Source: CAVUOA01 sp963742955 (lineage in GTDB: Bacteria; Bacteroidota; Ignavibacteria; Tepidaquicellales; OLB5). From it: a stretch of DNA of 64,000 nt. A program made the translations under genes and the position numbers. The notes beneath the pieces are model-generated. The model was not told the DNA's origin and did no database searches. It was given only the letters and a program-made list of their open reading frames with translations. The stretch is taken from positions 682,001-746,000 of the forward strand of contig CAVUOA010000008.1 of NCBI GenBank assembly GCA_963742955.1, read 5' to 3'. Positions 28,346 through 38,420 of this stretch are shown here, piece after piece (within the stretch, counting starts at the first letter, position 1; each line of letters begins with the position of its first letter).

Positions 28346-28375
28346 CCCCCTCTCCTAAGAGGAGAGGGGTAAATA
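28346..28375. repeat. CCCCTCTCC/GGAGAGGGG palindrome
   Basis: CCCCTCTCCTAAGAGGAGAGGGG forms a 9-10-bp hairpin at the end of the duplicated leader of copy B. It belongs to the same family as the hairpin at 3113 and the sequence near 39540. Confidence 0.7.
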
Positions 28376-28539
28376 CCCCTTCACCCTCCTTGGTAAAATC
28401 AAGACCTCATCCCTATGGGAAAATGACGTAGAAACGAGAGATCAAATCAAGAGTTAAGAAAATTCGGCTGTTTGAGTTCCCTCAACCTGCCTGCCCCGAT
28501 GTCCGGGATTCTTCCGGAAAAGGAAAAAATACTCATATT

Positions 28540-29658
28540 CTAAATCCTCTCCAGCCATCTGGTAAAGAATATATCTGAGAGGAAAAATGAGTCCCCCTCA
28601 AAATAAACAAGCTCTTTTTTTATCAGCGCGTTGAGGCTGCTTTTTACCGTACTGGGAGGTCCTAATGAATACTTTGAAATAAAGTCTTTACCGGTTGGCT
28701 TATTTATACCTTTTTCTTTTGCAATTGCATTCAAAAGATCCCACTGCTGTGACGTCATAAAATTTCTGTAGCTGAGAAAAGCGGTTTCGTTTTCATTCAG
28801 TATATTACTTATTATTCCGTCAATGTCACTGCGGTCGATTTTTCTTATGTTTGCACCGTACAGCCTGTTGCATATATGCTGAACATAATATGTTATGCCG
28901 TCTGCCCAGTCATATATGTAGCCGGCCGATTCATCTGATATATTAATCTTATTTTTCGAGAACAATGAGGTTATAAAAGAAGTGTATGCATTTTTTTCAA
29001 TTCTTTTCAGTTCAAACATTTCAGATGACATATAGAACGGTCTGCTGTACTTGTTAAACATGGCTGTCAATATACCCCTGTTGCTTCCGGAGAAAATAAA
29101 AACTACATTTTTAAAGTGCTGAATTTCAGACCTCAATAAAGCTTCGGTATTTTTAGAAGGGAATTTTGTAATTTGCTGGAATTCATCAAATGCTATCATT
29201 ATTTTTTCTTTTTCACTTCTTTTCTTCAAATATGAAAATAATCCCTGTAAAGTAAACTCGGTCTCCGACTGTGAATTAAATTTAAGCTCAAAAGACGGTT
29301 CCCCGGTTATTTTATCAAATGCAATTGCCGGTATGAAACCCCTGAAAATACTCTTAATCTGGAGCATAGCTTTTTGCGGACTGGAATAGAGGCTGGAAAG
29401 AACTGCATTTGCAAACTGTCTGACAAAATCATCCAGATTCTTTGCAGGATACAAATCAACATAAATTCCGGAAGTCTTCTTTTCATTCTTTAACTTGTGA
29501 ATGACATGCTTTAGAAGACCCGTTTTGCCAAGCCTTCTGATAGAAAATAAAGTCACATTTCTGTTATTACGAATACTTGATAACAGTCTTTTTGATTCAG
29601 ATACCCTGTCACAGAAGTATTCCGGTGAATGATAGCTGTAAGTTATAAAAGGATTCAT
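28540..29658 (-). CDS. AAA+ ATPase (archaeal-type COG1672-like) with C-terminal winged helix
   Basis: A 372-residue P-loop ATPase. The N-terminal FCDRVSESKRLLSSI is followed by Walker A SIRRLGKTGLLKH (a GKTG variant) near residue 43, Walker B IMIAFDEFQQI near 165 and a sensor-like FIFSGSNRG. The last 100 residues look like a winged helix (QQWDLLNAIAKEKG, PPSTVKSSLNALIKKELVYFEG). Proteins of this type are widespread single genes of unknown role; some accompany a nuclease, which is not seen here. The leader holds three TTATACGTAA-like repeats, which may mark autoregulation. The upstream neighbour on the same strand is a histidine kinase. Confidence 0.8.
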   Translation of the reverse strand: MNPFITYSYHSPEYFCDRVSESKRLLSSIRNNRNVTLFSIRRLGKTGLLKHVIHKLKNEKKTSGIYVDLYPAKNLDDFVRQFANAVLSSLYSSPQKAMLQIKSIFRGFIPAIAFDKITGEPSFELKFNSQSETEFTLQGLFSYLKKRSEKEKIMIAFDEFQQITKFPSKNTEALLRSEIQHFKNVVFIFSGSNRGILTAMFNKYSRPFYMSSEMFELKRIEKNAYTSFITSLFSKNKINISDESAGYIYDWADGITYYVQHICNRLYGANIRKIDRSDIDGIISNILNENETAFLSYRNFMTSQQWDLLNAIAKEKGINKPTGKDFISKYSLGPPSTVKSSLNALIKKELVYFEGDSFFLSDIFFTRWLERI

Positions 29659-29684
29659 TTTTAAGTTCCTCCAAATATTACGTG

Positions 29685-29731
29685 TTATACGTTACGGATT
29701 ATACGTAATAATTATTACATATTATACATAA
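29685..29731. promoter_or_regulatory. Operator-like repeats upstream of the AAA+ ATPase
   Basis: Three related 10-mers: TTATACGTTA (29685-29694), TTATACGTAA (29699-29708) and TTATACATAA (29722-29731). Each is close to its own reverse complement. They lie 27-73 nt upstream of the ATPase start codon, the normal place for a repressor site. The binding protein is unknown. Confidence 0.45.
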
Positions 29732-29809
29732 TAAATAGTGCGTAATCTGCGCAGCGTAAAGTACGCAATATTTCCTGATTATCAAACGGAAAGATTGATG
29801 GGTTTTGTA

Positions 29810-31630
29810 TTAATCCGAAGCTTTCGGCAGTGTAAAATAAAACGTGCTTCCTTTGCCCGGCGTGCTTTCTACCCAGATTTTGCCCCAGTTACGCTCAACA
29901 AATTCCCTGCAGAGTATCAGTCCGATACCCGTTCCTTTTTCGCCGGCCGTGCCTTTTGTATGGATTTTAGTATCTATACTGAAAATCTTATTCCTGTGCT
30001 CTTCCTCTATTCCTATGCCGCAATCAGCTATGCTTACAACAAACACACTGTCTTTTGGTGAAGCAGAAATCTTAATTTCCCCTCCAGGGCTGCTGAACTT
30101 TATTGCATTTGATATAAGGTTTCTGAAAATAGTGTTAAGCATATTTTTATCGGCATAAACCGTGCACGATAAATCGATTTCATCAGCAAGAGTGATATTC
30201 TTTGCCAGCGCGTTTCCCCAAAGAAGGCTAATTGAATTTTCTGCAACAGCTTTCAGGTTCAGTTCCTGCGGTGAAAATGCCATCCTGCCGGTTTGTGTGC
30301 GTGACCATTCAAGCAAATTTTCAAGCAGGCTAATTGAAGCTTTTACAGTTTTATCCATTTCATTTACAAGCTCCAAAATATTATCCTTATCAAAGTTTTC
30401 GGTGTTCTTCAGTATATTCAAAAAGCTGGTCATAACGGCAAACGGGCTTTTTAGGTCGTGCGAGATTATTGAAAAGAACTTATCTTTTGTTGCATTAAGC
30501 TCTTTTAAATTTTTCTGGCTTTCAAGCTCAAGGCGCTGGATTTCATTTTTCCCCCGCAGCAGCTCGTTCTCGCTTTCCATTTTTTCAATTTCGTATCTCA
30601 GCTGAAGCTCTGTAAACCTGCGGGCAATCTCATCATTGAAAAGGCTTTCCTTCAGCTCAACGTACTTCTTAAAATACTCAAGCGCTTTTTCATGCTCGCC
30701 TGTGGCAGAAAAAAGCTCCATGTAATTGTAATAGAAGTTCTTCTGTATGCTCTTTATATTTTCTTCTTCTGCAAGCTTTAGGCCTTTATCATAATATTCA
30801 AGCGCGCTCTTAAAATCTTTTATATCGCTGTTAAGAATTCCGAGGTTCAGATATGTGTTAGCAATACCGGGCTTATCGTCTAAAGAATATTTTATTGTAA
30901 GAGACCTGTTATAATATTTCAGGGCAAGCTCATTATTATCAAGGTCTTTGTAAACGGTGCCGAGGTTATTTAAGCAGAAGGATATTCCTTTTTTATTATC
31001 AAGCTCCTCGTTAAGATTAAGAGCCTTTACGTAGCAGTCAATTGCTTTTTCATGCTCGCCGAGATATTTATAAACATTCCCGAGGTTATTGAAAGTGCGG
31101 GCTATTCCTTTTTTATCATCAAGCGCCTGTTTAATTTCAAGCGATTTCCGGTGGTATTCAAGCGCCATTTGGAAGTTTTCGCAGTACCAGTAAATAAGCC
31201 CTATATTATTGTACAGCTTCGATATGCCTTTTTTATCACCCAGCTTCTCCAGAATTTTTAATGATCCAAGCTGGTCTCTAAGCGCTTCATCATACTTTCC
31301 GATTTCAATAAATACTCTGCCTTTATTGTTTAACGAATCTGCAATTCCTTTACTGTCATTTACAGCTTCAAATATTTCAAGAGCTTTATTGGCGTTTTCT
31401 AAAGATGACTTGTATTCACGAAGATTGTAAAATGCTATTGCAATGTTCCTCAGGCATCCGGCTTCGAGCGGGCGGTCACCTTTTTCAGCAGCATATTTGA
31501 GTGCGGCGGAGCTTATTTCGATGGCTTTCGCAGGGTCAATTTCAGCCAGTTCGCTCAGCTCTTCGATATAAGAAGCCGTTTCTTCGGTATTTTCCGGAAG
31601 TTGATATTTCTCTCTTATAATTACCGACAT
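29810..31630 (-). CDS. TPR-domain sensor histidine kinase
   Basis: A 606-residue cytoplasmic kinase with no transmembrane segment. Residues about 20-330 are seven to nine tetratricopeptide repeats (for example GIARTFNNLGNVYKYLGEHE, then KAIDCYVKALNLNEEL). A coiled coil (about 340-385) leads to the HisKA domain with FFSIISHDLKSPFAV, phospho-acceptor His near residue 391. The ATPase domain has the N box NTIFRNLISNAIKFSSPGG, the G1 box DCGIGI and the G2 box GTGIGLILC. No response regulator lies next to it. Such TPR-kinases are frequent in Bacteroidota, and the repeats probably sense a protein or peptide partner. Confidence 0.93.
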   Translation of the reverse strand: MSVIIREKYQLPENTEETASYIEELSELAEIDPAKAIEISSAALKYAAEKGDRPLEAGCLRNIAIAFYNLREYKSSLENANKALEIFEAVNDSKGIADSLNNKGRVFIEIGKYDEALRDQLGSLKILEKLGDKKGISKLYNNIGLIYWYCENFQMALEYHRKSLEIKQALDDKKGIARTFNNLGNVYKYLGEHEKAIDCYVKALNLNEELDNKKGISFCLNNLGTVYKDLDNNELALKYYNRSLTIKYSLDDKPGIANTYLNLGILNSDIKDFKSALEYYDKGLKLAEEENIKSIQKNFYYNYMELFSATGEHEKALEYFKKYVELKESLFNDEIARRFTELQLRYEIEKMESENELLRGKNEIQRLELESQKNLKELNATKDKFFSIISHDLKSPFAVMTSFLNILKNTENFDKDNILELVNEMDKTVKASISLLENLLEWSRTQTGRMAFSPQELNLKAVAENSISLLWGNALAKNITLADEIDLSCTVYADKNMLNTIFRNLISNAIKFSSPGGEIKISASPKDSVFVVSIADCGIGIEEEHRNKIFSIDTKIHTKGTAGEKGTGIGLILCREFVERNWGKIWVESTPGKGSTFYFTLPKASD

Positions 31631-31868
31631 TTACGACATTTTATAAGTTCATTAAAATCCGCTGAGTCTATCCGTTTTTGCGCTTTAAGGGTTTGTTCCA
31701 TTTCGTACAAACAGCCTTTACCAATTACTTTAATATCGATTTAAAATAACAGTAAAAAAAGGAAATTTAATAACGAATTCCGCTATTTTGTTTTTTCAGT
31801 TTAAAGTGTTTAAACCTCATTTTAAGATTTTCGGGGTAAACCTGGGGGTTTGGTCACTACGATTTCAA
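31631..31868. other. Non-coding spacer between divergent kinase and gdhA
   Basis: AT-rich and without a gene or strong palindrome that I can recognise. It carries upstream regulatory space for both genes. Near 31801 TTTAAAGTGTTTAAA is a short near-palindrome. Confidence 0.4.
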
Positions 31869-31899
31869 TTGAAGGAGATATTAATTTTATGTAATTTTG
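31869..31899 (+). promoter_or_regulatory. gdhA promoter, TTG-N20-TAATTTTG
   Basis: TTG at 31869-31871 and TAATTTTG at 31892-31899, separated by 20 nt, repeat the layout in front of glgA. The predicted leader is about 80 nt and includes the ribosome-binding AAAGGAG near 31968. Confidence 0.6.
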
Positions 31900-31985
31900 G
31901 ACTGTCATTAAGGAATTTATATCATGACAAAACGCTGCAATATTACAATTCAAAATAACATTTCTAAAAGGAGAATTTTTAAGTA

Positions 31986-33272
31986 ATGGCAACAAAGAAA
32001 TTTAATGCGTTCGAGATGGCTCAGGCACAGTTTGATAACGTGGCTGAGATTTTAAACTTAGACACGGCAACCAGGGATTTGCTAAGGTTTCCGTTAAGAG
32101 AATACAACTTTGCCATTCCGGTACATATGGAAGACGGAACGGTAAAAATATTTCGCGGATTTAGAGTACAGCATAACGACGCCCGCGGGCCCGGAAAAGG
32201 CGGAATCCGCTTTCACCCGCAGGAAACAATAGATACCGTAAGAGCGCTCGCAATGTGGATGACATGGAAGTGCGCTGTTGTTGATATACCGCTCGGCGGT
32301 TCAAAGGGCGGTGTTATTTGTGACCCGCATAATTTAAGTCCCCGTGAGCAGGAACAAATCTGCCGCGGATGGGTTAGACAGCTGTCAAAAGACGTGGGAC
32401 CGCTTAGAGACGTTCCCGCTCCCGATATTATGACTAACGCTCAGCATATGCTCTGGATGCTTGATGAATACGAAACAATTAACGGCAATAAATATCCCGG
32501 TCTTATCACAGGCAAACCCGTCGGAATGGGCGGCTCGCTTGGCAGAACAGAAGCTACCGGCTACGGAGTTATCTATACAGTCCGCGAAGCTTTGAAAGAA
32601 CTTGGATTTAAACCCGAAGAGACTACAGCCAGCGTTCAGGGATTCGGAAACGTTGCGCAGTACGCTATCGAGCTTTACCAGCAGCTCGGCGGAAAAGTAA
32701 TCTGCGTCTCATGCTGGGACCAGAACGATAACACTTCATACACGTTCAGAAAAATGAACGGGATTGATTTGAAAGAACTTCTTTCAATTACAGATAAGTT
32801 CGGCGGAATAAATAAAGATAAAGCAAAAGAAAAAGGATACGAAATACTCGATGGCGGCGCATGGATTGAACAGAAGGTAGATATACTTTTACCGAGCGCT
32901 ATCGAAAACCAGATTACTGCAGAAAACGCCGTTAAGATTGATAATAAAGTTAAGCTGATTGCTGAAGGAGCTAACGGTCCTACAACACCCGAAGCGGATA
33001 AAATAATTGCGGAAAAAAATATATTCCTCATTCCTGATTTTCTTGCAAATGCAGGCGGAGTAACATGCAGCTATTTTGAGCAGGTTCAGAGCAATATGAA
33101 TTACTACTGGGAAAAAGATGAAGTGCTCGGCAAGCTTGATGTTAAGATGACATCTGCATTTCATGCTGTGAGCGACCTTGCAAGAAAGAGAAATCTTTAC
33201 ATGAGAAACGCTGCTTATGTAATTGCTATCAGCCGTGTTGCACAGGCAAGCAAAGACAGAGGCTGGGTATAA
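31986..33272 (+). CDS. gdhA: Glutamate dehydrogenase (Glu/Leu/Phe/Val dehydrogenase family)
   Basis: A 428-residue enzyme interconverting glutamate and 2-oxoglutarate plus ammonia. The substrate-binding part has GPGKGGIRFHP, MTWKCAVVDIPLGGSKGGV (the catalytic Lys region) and DVPAPDIMTNAQHMLWMLDEY. The cofactor domain has VQGFGNVAQYAIEL, and the C-terminal part has EGANGPTTPEAD and FLANAGGVTCSYFEQVQ. The length fits the hexameric short class. The start is set by AAAGGAG about 12 nt upstream. A GC-rich hairpin follows, and two PEP/pyruvate-binding genes lie directly downstream. Confidence 0.95.
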   Translation: MATKKFNAFEMAQAQFDNVAEILNLDTATRDLLRFPLREYNFAIPVHMEDGTVKIFRGFRVQHNDARGPGKGGIRFHPQETIDTVRALAMWMTWKCAVVDIPLGGSKGGVICDPHNLSPREQEQICRGWVRQLSKDVGPLRDVPAPDIMTNAQHMLWMLDEYETINGNKYPGLITGKPVGMGGSLGRTEATGYGVIYTVREALKELGFKPEETTASVQGFGNVAQYAIELYQQLGGKVICVSCWDQNDNTSYTFRKMNGIDLKELLSITDKFGGINKDKAKEKGYEILDGGAWIEQKVDILLPSAIENQITAENAVKIDNKVKLIAEGANGPTTPEADKIIAEKNIFLIPDFLANAGGVTCSYFEQVQSNMNYYWEKDEVLGKLDVKMTSAFHAVSDLARKRNLYMRNAAYVIAISRVAQASKDRGWV

Positions 33273-33300
33273 ACCTATTCAACTTTTAAACTACTATTCA

Positions 33301-33333
33301 CTCCCGGAACCGCGCGGCTCCGGGAGTTTAATT
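33301..33333 (+). terminator. GC-rich hairpin after gdhA
   Basis: CTCCCGGA, A, CCGCGCGG, C, TCCGGGAG is a 26-nt nearly perfect palindrome followed by TTTAATT. It lies 28 nt after the gdhA stop and 8 nt before the next ATG, so it could terminate or attenuate transcription into the PEP-binding genes. Confidence 0.65.
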
Positions 33334-33341
33334 CCTATACA

Positions 33342-35096
33342 ATGCCCGAAACTAATAAAATCCCCGTTTCTGCTGAATTATCTCCATTTGACAGAAAATT
33401 CTTTGATACCAAAGAAGAGTTTACCTATATAGGCTCAGGCGAACTGGGCGGAAAAGCGCACGGGCTGGCATTCATCAAAAAAATTCTCGCCGAAAAGCTG
33501 GAACACTCCAAATTCAAACATATTACCGTTAACATCCCAAGGCTCACGGTTATTACTACCGAAATGTTCGATAGTTTCATGAAGCAGAATAATCTTTATG
33601 AAACAGCTTATTCGGATCTATCAGATGAATCAATTGCAGAAGAGTTTCAAAAAGCAAGCCTTCCGGGTGATTTATCAGGTGACCTGATGGCGCTGATTTC
33701 AAAAATCCATACACCGCTTGCAATCCGTTCATCAAGCCTGCTTGAAGACGCTATGTATGAACCTTTCGCCGGTGTGTATGCTACAAAAATGATTCCAAAC
33801 AACCAGCTTGATACCGAATCGCGTTTCCATAAGCTGACCGAGGCAGTAAAGTTTGTTTATGCTTCAACTTTTTTCCGCGAGGCTAAAGAATATATTAAAG
33901 CAACAGGCAGCAAAATTGAAGATGAAAAAATGGCTGTCATAATACAGGAAGTTGTCGGCTTTAGATATGGTGATGTATTTTATCCCGATATTTCAGGTGT
34001 GGGGCGTTCATACAACTTCTATCCTGTGGGCAGCGCAAAACCCGAAGACGGAGTTGTAAATTTAGCGCTGGGGCTCGGCAAAACAATTGTTGACGGCGGT
34101 GTATCCTGGACATACTCGCCTTCACATCCCAAGGCTCAGCCGCCTTATGGTTCTATAAACAGCCTGCTAAGAATGACGCAGAATAAATTCTGGGCGGTTA
34201 ACATGGGAAAGCTGCCTTCATATAACCCGATTAAAGAAACAGAGTATATGCTTGAGCTGGAGCTTAATGATGCGGAAAAAGACGGAACACTCGATTCGGT
34301 GGCATCGACTTATGAAGCTTCATCAGAGAGTATTAAAATGGGAACCGTAGCCAAAGGTCCCCGAATAATTAATTTCGCTCCGCTTCTTACATTAAATACA
34401 ATTGCAATTAACGGGCTTATAAAAGACCTGCTGAAAATATGCCAGGAAGCAGCCGGTTCTCCGGTTGAAATTGAGTTTGCCGTTACAATAGATAAAGATG
34501 ATTCTGATAAGGCGAGGTTTGGTTTCCTGCAGGTAAGACCCATGGTTGTTTCTAATGAAGAAGTTAAGATAACAAAAGATGAAATGCTTTCTCCGGAAAC
34601 TTTCATTTTCACTGACCATGCATTAGGTAACGGGACAAATAAATTAATTAAAGATATTGTTTATGTTAAGCCGGAAAAATTCGAAGCGAAACATTCACCT
34701 ATAATTGCCGGGGAGCTTGAAGCTGTTAACGGTACGCTGACCAAAACCAAGACACCGTATCTTTTGCTCGGTTACGGCAGGTGGGGAAGCACTGACCCGT
34801 GGCTCGGTATTCCCGTGAACTGGGGGCAAATCTCCGGCGCAAAAGTAATTGTAGAAGCAATGCTTGAAAACATGAACGTAGAATTAAGCCAGGGTTCGCA
34901 TTTCTTCCATAATATTACGTGCTTCAGAGTCTATTATTTTTCGCTATCAGTGGGCGAAAAAGACAAAATCGACTGGAAATGGCTTGAAGAAAAGGAAACT
35001 GTTAGCGAAACTGAATTCGTAAAACACGTTAAGCTGAACTCTCCCCTCTCTGTTAAAGTCGATGGCAGAACCGGAAAGGGTGTCATAATAAAATAA
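33342..35096 (+). CDS. PEP/pyruvate-binding domain protein (PPDK N-terminal-like), stand-alone
   Basis: A 584-residue protein built on the ATP-grasp nucleotide-binding domain of PEP synthase and pyruvate phosphate dikinase. GSGELGGKAHGLAFIKK near residue 35 and AIRSSSLLEDAMYEPFAGVY near 127 match the conserved phosphate- and nucleotide-binding segments. EVVGFRYGDVFYPDISGVG is another shared block. A C-terminal module has LLGYGRWGSTDPWLGIPV near residue 475. I see no phosphohistidine domain (no TCHA-type motif) and no TIM-barrel PEP domain, so it is not a complete dikinase; its reaction is unknown. It overlaps the next gene by one base (TAATG). Confidence 0.8.
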   Translation: MPETNKIPVSAELSPFDRKFFDTKEEFTYIGSGELGGKAHGLAFIKKILAEKLEHSKFKHITVNIPRLTVITTEMFDSFMKQNNLYETAYSDLSDESIAEEFQKASLPGDLSGDLMALISKIHTPLAIRSSSLLEDAMYEPFAGVYATKMIPNNQLDTESRFHKLTEAVKFVYASTFFREAKEYIKATGSKIEDEKMAVIIQEVVGFRYGDVFYPDISGVGRSYNFYPVGSAKPEDGVVNLALGLGKTIVDGGVSWTYSPSHPKAQPPYGSINSLLRMTQNKFWAVNMGKLPSYNPIKETEYMLELELNDAEKDGTLDSVASTYEASSESIKMGTVAKGPRIINFAPLLTLNTIAINGLIKDLLKICQEAAGSPVEIEFAVTIDKDDSDKARFGFLQVRPMVVSNEEVKITKDEMLSPETFIFTDHALGNGTNKLIKDIVYVKPEKFEAKHSPIIAGELEAVNGTLTKTKTPYLLLGYGRWGSTDPWLGIPVNWGQISGAKVIVEAMLENMNVELSQGSHFFHNITCFRVYYFSLSVGEKDKIDWKWLEEKETVSETEFVKHVKLNSPLSVKVDGRTGKGVIIK

Positions 35097-38000
35097 TGGA
35101 AAAGAATTCTTCAATAGAAAAAATACTTGCCGCTCTTCAGGAACGGGCAAAAGAGCTTAACTGCCTTTATAAAGTAGAAGAGCTGTTAAATAATACAGAG
35201 CGTGATAACGATTACATATACAGCAGCATAGTGCGCGTGCTTCCTCCCGGCTGGCAGTACCCTGATGTATGTGTAGCAAAACTGACAATTAATGACAAGA
35301 GTTTCTCTTCGCCTGATTTTAAAGAAACCGAGTGGGTGCAGGAATCTGAAATAATTGTTCAGGGCAGCAGGGTTGGAACACTTAAAGTTTTTTACCTCGA
35401 AGAAAAACCGGAATTCGATGAAGGACCCTTCCTAAAAGAAGAACGCAAGCTGATTGATACAATTGCCGAACGAATCGGCGGGTTTATTCTGCACAATAAG
35501 CTGAAAAATGTATTTCCACGAATGGCAGCATACAATAGACAGGGACGAGAACGATAAGAGAGAAGAAGAATGGCGCGTCGCGCTAAGCCTTCTGAAGGAA
35601 ACCGACCTGAACCTCTATAAGCTGATTGCCCGCAAAATGATGAATCACCTTTGCTGGAGCGGAATTAAAGAGGCGGAGGAATTGCTGTTAGGTCCGGTAA
35701 AAAAGCGGAAGGATAAAGACACTAACCTGTATGATGAAAACCGCCCGATGGAAAAGGAAGACCTCCACGAAATAAGCGAAGAGATTTTTAATATTGCGCA
35801 GGCTAACTTAAGTGATGAGGAAATCCTTTTCAGAATACAGAAATGGATACAGGAAGACCGTTCAAGCTTTCTGGTAAAAATACTTGAAAACATAGGTACA
35901 ACATTGCCAGATATAGCGGATGCACTGAGAAGGTACGAAAACATTGCTCCCAATGAATCAGAGCTCACTCCGCAAATCAGAAAAGGAATGATTGTAGGTT
36001 TAATCCGCCGCTTTCTTTCCGAGCAGCTTGATTTTATAAGCATTGCAAAAGAATATGTTGAGCTTAAAGATTTTTACAAGCTGCTTCAGAGAATGATATA
36101 CCCGGCAAAAAGCCACGGTAAGCTCGGAGGAAAAAGCGTAGGGTTATTTATAGCAGACAGAATTCTGAAAAAATCGACTGAGCATGAAAGCCTGTTTAAA
36201 GATATAAAAACTCCTAAAACGTGGTACATTACATCGGACGCGATTATAGAATTTCTGCATTACAATAATCTTGAAGAAGTATTCGAGCAGAAATACAAAG
36301 ATATAGACCAAATCAGGCAGGAGTATCCTTATATAGTTCAGGTTTTTAAAAACTCATATTTCCCGCCGGAATTAGTAAAAGACCTTTCACTTGCATTGGA
36401 AGATTTCGGTAATGTACCGCTTATTGTAAGAAGCTCAAGCCTGCTTGAAGACCGCTCCGGCTCCGCATTTTCGGGTAAATACAAAAGCCTCTTTGTTGCA
36501 AACCAGGGAACCAAACAGGAACGCCTTGCCGCACTGACAGACGCAATAGCAGAAGTATATGCTTCTGTATTTGGACCCGACCCTATTGAATACCGCGCCG
36601 AAAGAGGACTGCTCGATTTTAACGAAGAAATGGGAATCCTTCTGCAGGAAGTAGTTGGTACGCGTGTTGGAAAGTATTATTTCCCGACTTATGCGGGTGT
36701 TGCATTCAGTAATAACGAGTTCCGCTGGTCATCCAGAATAAAGCGCGAAGACGGCCTAATCAGACTTGTTCCCGGGCTGGGAACAAGAGCAGTTGACAGG
36801 GTGAGCGATGACTACCCTGTTTTAATCGCTCCCGGCAAACCGGGCTTGAGAGTGAACGTTACTGTTGACGAGGTACTGAAATATGCGCCAAAGAAAATCG
36901 ATTTAATTAATCTTGAAACAAATTCATTTGAAACTGTAAGCGTAGACGAAATACTAAAGCTTTACGGTGACGAATATCCGTTTATAACCGATATAGTTTC
37001 TTTGTACGATCAGAGACCAAATAAAAAAAATCATTCAGCTTGATATAGATGCCGAGCGTGAAAATCTTGTTGTAACATTTGACCGCCTGGTAACAAATAC
37101 AAGATTTATCCCGAGAATTCACGCAATGATGAAGGTTCTCAAAGAAGAGCTTAATACGCCGATTGATATTGAGTTTGCATCTAACGGAAATTCATTTTAC
37201 CTGCTCCAATGCCGTCCCCAGAGCTTTTCGCTTGAAAGCAAACCTGCGCCTATACCGAAAGATATACCAAATGATAAAATAATTTTTACAGCCAACAGGT
37301 ATGTATCAAACGGAAAAGTGCCCGATATAACTCATATTGTTTATGTTGACCCCGACAGTTATAACGATATATCAACGCTTGATGACCTTAAAGCAATTGG
37401 CAGAGCTGTCGGCAAGCTGAATAAGCTCCTGCCGAAACGCCAGTTCATATTAATGGGACCCGGAAGATGGGGGAGCAGGGGTGATGTAAAGCTTGGAGTG
37501 AACGTTACTTATTCAGATATTAATAACACATCTGTCCTGATTGAAATAGCAAAGAAGAAGGGCAATTACCTGCCTGATTTATCATTCGGCACACATTTTT
37601 TCCAGGACTTAGTAGAAGCACAAATCAGGTATTTGCCTTTGTATCCCGATGATGAAGGAACAATTTTTAACGAAAGATTTCTGACAAGGAGCAAAAATGT
37701 TCTGGCAGAAATTTTACCCGAGCACCAATACCTGCAGGATACAATAAAAGTTATTGATGTTCCGGAATCAACCGGCGGACAGGTACTGCGGATACTGATG
37801 AATGCCGACCTTGACGAAGCTATTGCAATGCTTTCAGAGCCGACTGTAAAAACCGATTTAAGCCAGCAGTTTCTTCCGTTTACGGAACAGAAATCCGAAG
37901 ACCACTGGAGGTGGCGTTACCGCATGGCGGAGAAAATCGCCTCGGAGCTTGATGCAAAGAAATACGGGGTTAAAGCCTTTTACATTTTCGGGAGCACCAA

Positions 38001-38268
38001 AAATGCCAGCGCGGGACCCGGAAGCGATATGGATATACTGATTCATTTCAAGGGAACCGCAGCACAGAAAAACGATTTGAGCATCTGGCTTGAAGGCTGG
38101 AGCCTGTGTCTTTCGGAAATGAATTTCCTCCGTACTGGATATAAAATTGAAAACATTCTTGATGTGCATTTCGTAACCGACGAGGATATTAAGAAGCAGG
38201 AAAGCTATGCGGCAAAAATCGGCGCTGTTACAGATGCCGCAAAAGAAATTCCGCTGAAGAAAACTTAG
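35096..38268 (+). CDS. Sensor-like domain + PEP/pyruvate-binding + nucleotidyltransferase fusion, two frameshifts
   Basis: A reconstructed protein of about 1055 residues. Residues 1-145 match the module found before PAS/GAF histidine kinases (KELNCLYKVEELL, PPGWQYPDVCVAKL, LKEERKLIDTIAERIG). A helical linker follows. Residues about 330-660 are a PPDK-type ATP-grasp (GKLGGKSVGLFIADRI; IVRSSSLLEDRSGSAFSGKY). Near residue 785, MGPGRWGSRGDVKLGVNV parallels the upstream paralogue. Residues about 940-1055 are an MNT-type nucleotidyltransferase domain (YIFGSTKN...GPGSDMDILIHF, with the GS and DxD features). Breaks: one extra C near 35524 (joins NVF to HEWQHTIDRDEN) and one extra base near 37022-37030 in an A8 run. 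No phosphohistidine domain is seen. The reaction is unknown. Confidence 0.78.
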
Positions 38269-38331
38269 ATTAATCCCCGCGCCAACATGCAGCAGGCAGA
38301 CGCAGGAATGCAAATTACACTAATACAAACT

Positions 38332-38420
38332 GTGTCAGGTCATTGAACAATGTAAAAGCAAAAATTTCTTGTTTCTATTAAGATAATCCAATAACTGATT
38401 TTTAATAACTGACCTGACAC
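38332..38420. repeat. MITE-like element with GTGTCAGGTC inverted ends
   Basis: GTGTCAGGTC at 38332-38341 and GACCTGACAC at 38411-38420 bracket about 70 nt of AT-rich sequence. Directly after it, GCGTCAGGTCC (38442-38452) and GGACCTGACGC (38483-38493) form a second, similar pair. A fused version occurs near 16485. Confidence 0.6.

Noticed and set aside
29844..30605. Plus-strand frames opposite the histidine kinase
   Set aside because: They are the complement of conserved kinase codons (His box, N box) and have no start signals.
33342..35096. Complete PEP synthase or pyruvate phosphate dikinase
   Set aside because: Only the ATP-grasp part is recognisable; the phosphohistidine and PEP-binding barrel motifs are not seen.
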